Positions 33,515-36,297 of a stretch of 36,297 nt of DNA are shown piece by piece; the first letter of the stretch is position 1; every line of letters starts with the position of its first letter. The notes under the pieces were generated by a model that had not been told where the DNA came from, did not search any database, and was given only the letters and a program-made list of their open reading frames with translations. The stretch is from the NCBI RefSeq assembly GCF_016862795.1, contig NZ_BONQ01000145.1:1-36297 (forward strand). Reading direction: 5' to 3'. The stretch comes from Dactylosporangium siamense (GTDB taxonomy: Bacteria > Actinomycetota > Actinomycetes > Mycobacteriales > Micromonosporaceae). A program made the position numbers and the translations under genes.

Positions 33515-34483
33515 GTGTTCCGAGCTGCTGAACCAGGGCCTCCGTCCGCCGCGGGCATCCTCGGTTCGTTCCACGTGTCCTGGCTGACCCTCGCGCTGAT
33601 CGTCGCCGCCGGCCTCTACCTCGCGGGCGTGCTGAGCCTGCGCCGGCGCGGCGACCGCTGGCCCGTCGCCCGGGTCGTGCTCTTCCTCGGGCCGGGCCTG
33701 GGCTCGATCGCCGCGGTCACCATGACCGGCGTCGAGGAGTACGACACGACGCTGCTCAGCGTCCACATGATCCAGCACATGATGCTGTCGATGATCGCGC
33801 CGATCTTCCTCGCCCTCGGCGCGCCGGTGACCCTCGCGCTGCGCACCCTGCCGCCCCGGGGCCGCCGCGTGCTGCTCGCCGTGGTGCACTCGCGGGTCGC
33901 CCGCGTCGTGGCGTTCCCCCTGGTCGCGTTCGGCCTGTTCGTCGTCACGCCGTTCGCCCTGTACTTCACCGGCCTGTACGAGCTGACCATGCGGCACGAG
34001 TGGGTGCACGAGCTGACCCACGCGCACTTCATCGCCGTCGGCTGCCTGTTCTTCTGGCCGCTCATCGGCCTGGACCCGTTGCCGGGGCGCTGGCCGTATC
34101 CGGCCCGGGCCCTGCTCATGTTCCTGTCCACGCCGTTCCACACGGTCCTCGGGCTGACCATCATGCAGAGCAAGGAGCTGCTGGGCGGCGACTGGTACCC
34201 GTCACTCGGGCTGACCTGGGCCGACCCGGCGCACGACCAGGTCGTGGCCGGCGGCATCCTGTGGGCCGGCGGCGAGATCGTCTCGGTGACGATGCTCGCC
34301 GTGCTGGTCGTGCAGTGGATGCGCCAGTCCGACCGGGAGGCCAAGCGGGTCGACCGCCGGCTGGACCGCGAGGAGCGGCAGCGGCTCGAGGAGCAGGAGT
34401 GGTCCGCCCGCACCGGCATCGCCATCACCGATGACGGTACGATCCCCGAGGCACCCGCCACACGAGGAGCAGCGCGCACATGA
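33515..34483 (+). CDS. Cytochrome c oxidase assembly protein (CtaG_caa3 family)
   Basis: A 322-aa protein with about seven transmembrane helices. Histidine-rich motifs suit copper or heme delivery during oxidase assembly: SVHMIQHMMLSM, RHEWVHELTHAHF and FLSTPFHTVLG. The last ~60 residues are charged and cytoplasmic. The position directly opposite ctaE supports a role in aa3 oxidase biogenesis. The GTG at 33515 follows TAGTCT by 6 nt without a Shine-Dalgarno. Its stop overlaps the start of the receiver-like gene by 4 nt, coupling the two. Confidence 0.88.
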   Translation: MFRAAEPGPPSAAGILGSFHVSWLTLALIVAAGLYLAGVLSLRRRGDRWPVARVVLFLGPGLGSIAAVTMTGVEEYDTTLLSVHMIQHMMLSMIAPIFLALGAPVTLALRTLPPRGRRVLLAVVHSRVARVVAFPLVAFGLFVVTPFALYFTGLYELTMRHEWVHELTHAHFIAVGCLFFWPLIGLDPLPGRWPYPARALLMFLSTPFHTVLGLTIMQSKELLGGDWYPSLGLTWADPAHDQVVAGGILWAGGEIVSVTMLAVLVVQWMRQSDREAKRVDRRLDREERQRLEEQEWSARTGIAITDDGTIPEAPATRGAART

Positions 34484-34872
34484 CACAGCACACGGTCCTG
34501 CTGTACAGCGACGATCCCGAGGTCCGCGACCGCATGCGGCTGGCCATCGGCAGCCGTCCCGCGGCCGACCTGTCGGTGAAGTTCGTCGACGCCTCCACCT
34601 ACGCCGAGGTCGTCGGCCTCGTCGACGACACCGACGTCGACCTGCTGGTCCTCGACGGCGAGGCGACCCCCGGCGGCGGTCTCGGCATCGCCCGCCAGCT
34701 CAAGGACGAGATCACCAACCCGCCGCCGGTCGTCCTGGCGATCGCCCGGGCCGCCGACCGCTGGCTGGCGTCCTACGCGCGGGTCGAGGGCACGATCATG
34801 TATCCCCTGGACCCGGTCACCACCGGCAAGACGGTGTCCGACCTCCTGCGCTCGCTCCCCGTCCAGGGCTGA
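34480..34872 (+). CDS. Receiver-like single-domain protein (degenerate REC)
   Basis: A 130-aa stand-alone receiver fold. LLYSDDPEVRD supplies the acidic pair, and LLVLDGEATPG supplies the usual phosphoacceptor Asp near residue 59. The conserved Lys-Pro after strand five is replaced by Tyr-Pro (TIMYPLDP), and the usual Thr/Ser position reads ALA-like (VLAIARA). It has no output domain. It may act by protein contact without normal phosphorylation. It is translationally coupled to the oxidase assembly gene upstream and lies 3 nt before trpD, so the three genes form one transcription unit. Confidence 0.85.
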   Translation: MTQHTVLLYSDDPEVRDRMRLAIGSRPAADLSVKFVDASTYAEVVGLVDDTDVDLLVLDGEATPGGGLGIARQLKDEITNPPPVVLAIARAADRWLASYARVEGTIMYPLDPVTTGKTVSDLLRSLPVQG

Positions 34873-34875
34873 GGC

Positions 34876-35919
34876 ATGGGCGAGCGGACCTGGCCCCAGC
34901 TGCTCAACGCCCTGCTCCGGGGCGAGGATCTGTCCCTCGACGAAGCCGGCTGGGCGATGGGCGAGGTGATGGCCGGCTCGGCCACCCCGAGCCAGATCGC
35001 CGCGTTCGTCGTCGCGCTGCGCGCCAAGGGTGAGACGATCACCGAGGTCGCCGGCGTCGCGGAGATGATGCTCTCCATCGCGCCGAAGGTGCCGCTCAGC
35101 GCCGCCCAGCGCGACGCCGCCGTCGACATCGTCGGCACCGGCGGCGACCGCGCCAACACCGTCAACATCTCCACCATGGCCGCGATCGTGACCGCCGCCG
35201 CGGGCGTGCCCGTGGTCAAGCACGGCAACCGCGCCGCCTCCTCCTCGACCGGCGCCGCCGACCTGCTCGAGGCGCTCGGGGTCACCATCGACCTCGGCCC
35301 CGACGAGGTCGCCCGCTGCGTCGAGGAGGTCGGCATCGGCTTCTGCTTCGCCGCCCGCTTCCACCCCGGCATGCGCCACGCCGGCCCCACCCGCCGCGAG
35401 ATGGGCATCCCCACCGTCTTCAACTTCCTCGGCCCGCTCACCAACCCGGCGCAGCCCACCGCCGCCACCATCGGCTGCTTCGACACGCGCATGGCGTCGG
35501 TGATGGCCTCGGTGCTGGCCGGTCGCGGCTTCTCGGTGCTCCTGGTGCGCGGCGAGGACGGCCTGGACGAGTTCACCACCGGCGCCCCGACCAGGGTGTG
35601 GGTGGTCACCGGCGGCACGGTCACCGAAACCGTCCTCGACGCGGTCGACCTGGGCCTACCCCGCTCCGCCCCGGGCGACCTGCGCGGCGGCGACCCGGCC
35701 CACAACGTGGCCGTGGCGCACCGCATGTTCGCCGGCGAACCCGGCCCGGTCCGCGACGCGGTCCTGCTCAACGCGGCCGCCGCCATCGCCGCCCGCGCCG
35801 GCCTGTCCACCACCGACCTGCCGTCCCAGCTCCAGGCCGGCCTCACCCGCGCCGCCGCCGCCGTCGACTCGGGCGCCGCCACCGACCTCGTAACCCGCTG
35901 GTCCGCCTTCAAGCCGTAA
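34876..35919 (+). CDS. trpD: Anthranilate phosphoribosyltransferase
   Basis: A 347-aa enzyme that joins anthranilate and PRPP in tryptophan synthesis. The PRPP-binding loop [14 protein letters not shown] starts at Gly87. [21 protein letters not shown] carries further phosphate and anthranilate contacts, and [15 protein letters not shown] is the second anthranilate region. Length is normal. No other trp gene is in the window, so trpD is detached from the pathway genes, as in other actinomycetes near qcr. The ATG lies 3 nt after the stop of the receiver-like gene. Confidence 0.97.
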   Translation: MGERTWPQLLNALLRGEDLSLDEAGWAMGEVMAGSATPSQIAAFVVALRAKGETITEVAGVAEMMLSIAPKVPLSAAQRDAAVDIVGTGGDRANTVNISTMAAIVTAAAGVPVVKHGNRAASSSTGAADLLEALGVTIDLGPDEVARCVEEVGIGFCFAARFHPGMRHAGPTRREMGIPTVFNFLGPLTNPAQPTAATIGCFDTRMASVMASVLAGRGFSVLLVRGEDGLDEFTTGAPTRVWVVTGGTVTETVLDAVDLGLPRSAPGDLRGGDPAHNVAVAHRMFAGEPGPVRDAVLLNAAAAIAARAGLSTTDLPSQLQAGLTRAAAAVDSGAATDLVTRWSAFKP

Positions 35920-35957
35920 CCCCCTCCCCTCCGCGGGCGGCGGTGCGCCGGAAAGTT

Positions 35958-36230
35958 CCGGCCGGCGTGGCGCGGTTGGATCAAGGTCCGCCGAGGCCGA
36001 GGCCGAGGCCGAGGCGGCACGCGAGTACCTGGTCGATCACCGACCTCAGCAGACCACTCATCAACCAGGTAGTCAAAGGCTCGCCGGTGCCCACTTTGAT
36101 GATCGACGGGGTTTGCGGTGGACGGGCCCGCCCCCGTCGTCTCGCGCGCATGGCGGGCGAGGAAGACGACAGACCTTGAGAGCCTGGAACCCGAACCCCC
36201 GGTCTTCATAGGCCACGCGCACGCGTCCGT
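35958..36230 (-). repeat. Dispersed composite repeat, right copy (inverted)
   Basis: Read on the minus strand, this repeats the order seen at 7-239: a 110-nt block (36120-36230), the CTACCTGGTTGAT hairpin, and the 35-nt block (35958-35992). The spacers are longer than in the left copy. Part of the extra length is a four-fold CCGAGG tandem at 35991-36014. It lies downstream of trpD, with no gene between its start and the window end. Confidence 0.8.
36026..36071. repeat. CTACCTGGTTGAT hairpin, copy 3
   Basis: TACCTGGTCGAT (36026-36037) pairs with ATCAACCAGGTA (36060-36071). The single C for T change still allows a G-T pair in one orientation. The centre is 22 nt, the same as in the other two copies. 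It lies 107 nt past the trpD stop. Confidence 0.8.
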
Positions 36231-36297
36231 TTCGACCGCGCCCTCGGGGCGCAGGTCGTGCGAGCAACGCGAGCATTGGGGGTGTGGGGTGAGAATC

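Overview
The window looks like core chromosome of a high-GC actinomycete, most likely a Micromonosporaceae-type genus. This rests on strongly GC-biased third codon positions, many GTG and TTG starts, promoter -10-like hexamers lying directly before start codons without Shine-Dalgarno sequences, and an actinobacterial gene order. That order (SRPBCC protein, long-chain acyl-CoA ligase, PimB-type mannosyltransferase, DEDD exonuclease/GIY-YIG fusion, ctaE-qcrC-qcrA-qcrB, trpD) resembles, from memory and unchecked, the Rv2185c to Rv2196 neighbourhood of Mycobacterium tuberculosis and the glkA to qcr region of Streptomyces. The genus cannot be fixed from the sequence alone.

Layout. 1-406: intergenic mosaic of dispersed repeats. 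407-2610 (minus): a flavin monooxygenase coupled to an alpha/beta-hydrolase-fold protein that lacks the nucleophile serine. 2611-3004: a 56-nt palindrome and a second dispersed repeat. 3005-5511 (minus): EEP hydrolase, ROK glucokinase, small CPVC protein, SRPBCC protein. 5599-9720 (plus): acyl-CoA ligase, then a NarL-type histidine kinase/response regulator pair. 9721-10912: gene-free convergent region with a tandem 102-bp repeat and a minisatellite. 10913-15028 (minus): mannosyltransferase, M48 protease, 73-aa Cys-rich protein, NYN-domain coiled-coil protein. 15159-23465 (plus): GAF protein, exonuclease/GIY-YIG fusion, a RelA/SpoT homologue with a huge pentapeptide-periodic N-terminus, NUDIX hydrolase, sugar nucleotidyltransferase, Lrp-type effector domain protein. 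23628-24644 (plus): aspartate-semialdehyde dehydrogenase, facing a minus-strand S9 peptidase across a bidirectional terminator. 26686-27540 (plus): alpha/beta hydrolase. 27630-28340 (minus): metallo-beta-lactamase-fold protein. 28341-29160: repeats and the terminator of the respiratory operon. 29161-33427 (minus): ctaE-qcrC-qcrA-qcrB. 33515-35919 (plus): CtaG-like assembly factor, receiver-like protein, trpD. 35920-36297: an inverted copy of the repeat found at the left end.

How the genes work together. The best-defined functional unit is the aerobic respiratory block: cytochrome bc complex subunits, oxidase subunit III and a divergent oxidase assembly factor. Around it are lipid and cell-envelope genes (acyl-CoA ligase, phosphatidylinositol mannosyltransferase), sugar phosphorylation, amino-acid biosynthesis (asd, trpD), alarmone metabolism and a two-component system.

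I found no CRISPR array, tRNA, rRNA, prophage or intact insertion sequence. The most unusual content is (i) several families of palindromic intergenic repeats, one of which brackets the window as an inverted pair, and (ii) the roughly 700-residue pentapeptide-periodic extension on the RelA/SpoT homologue. No complete novel defence or biosynthetic system is evident.
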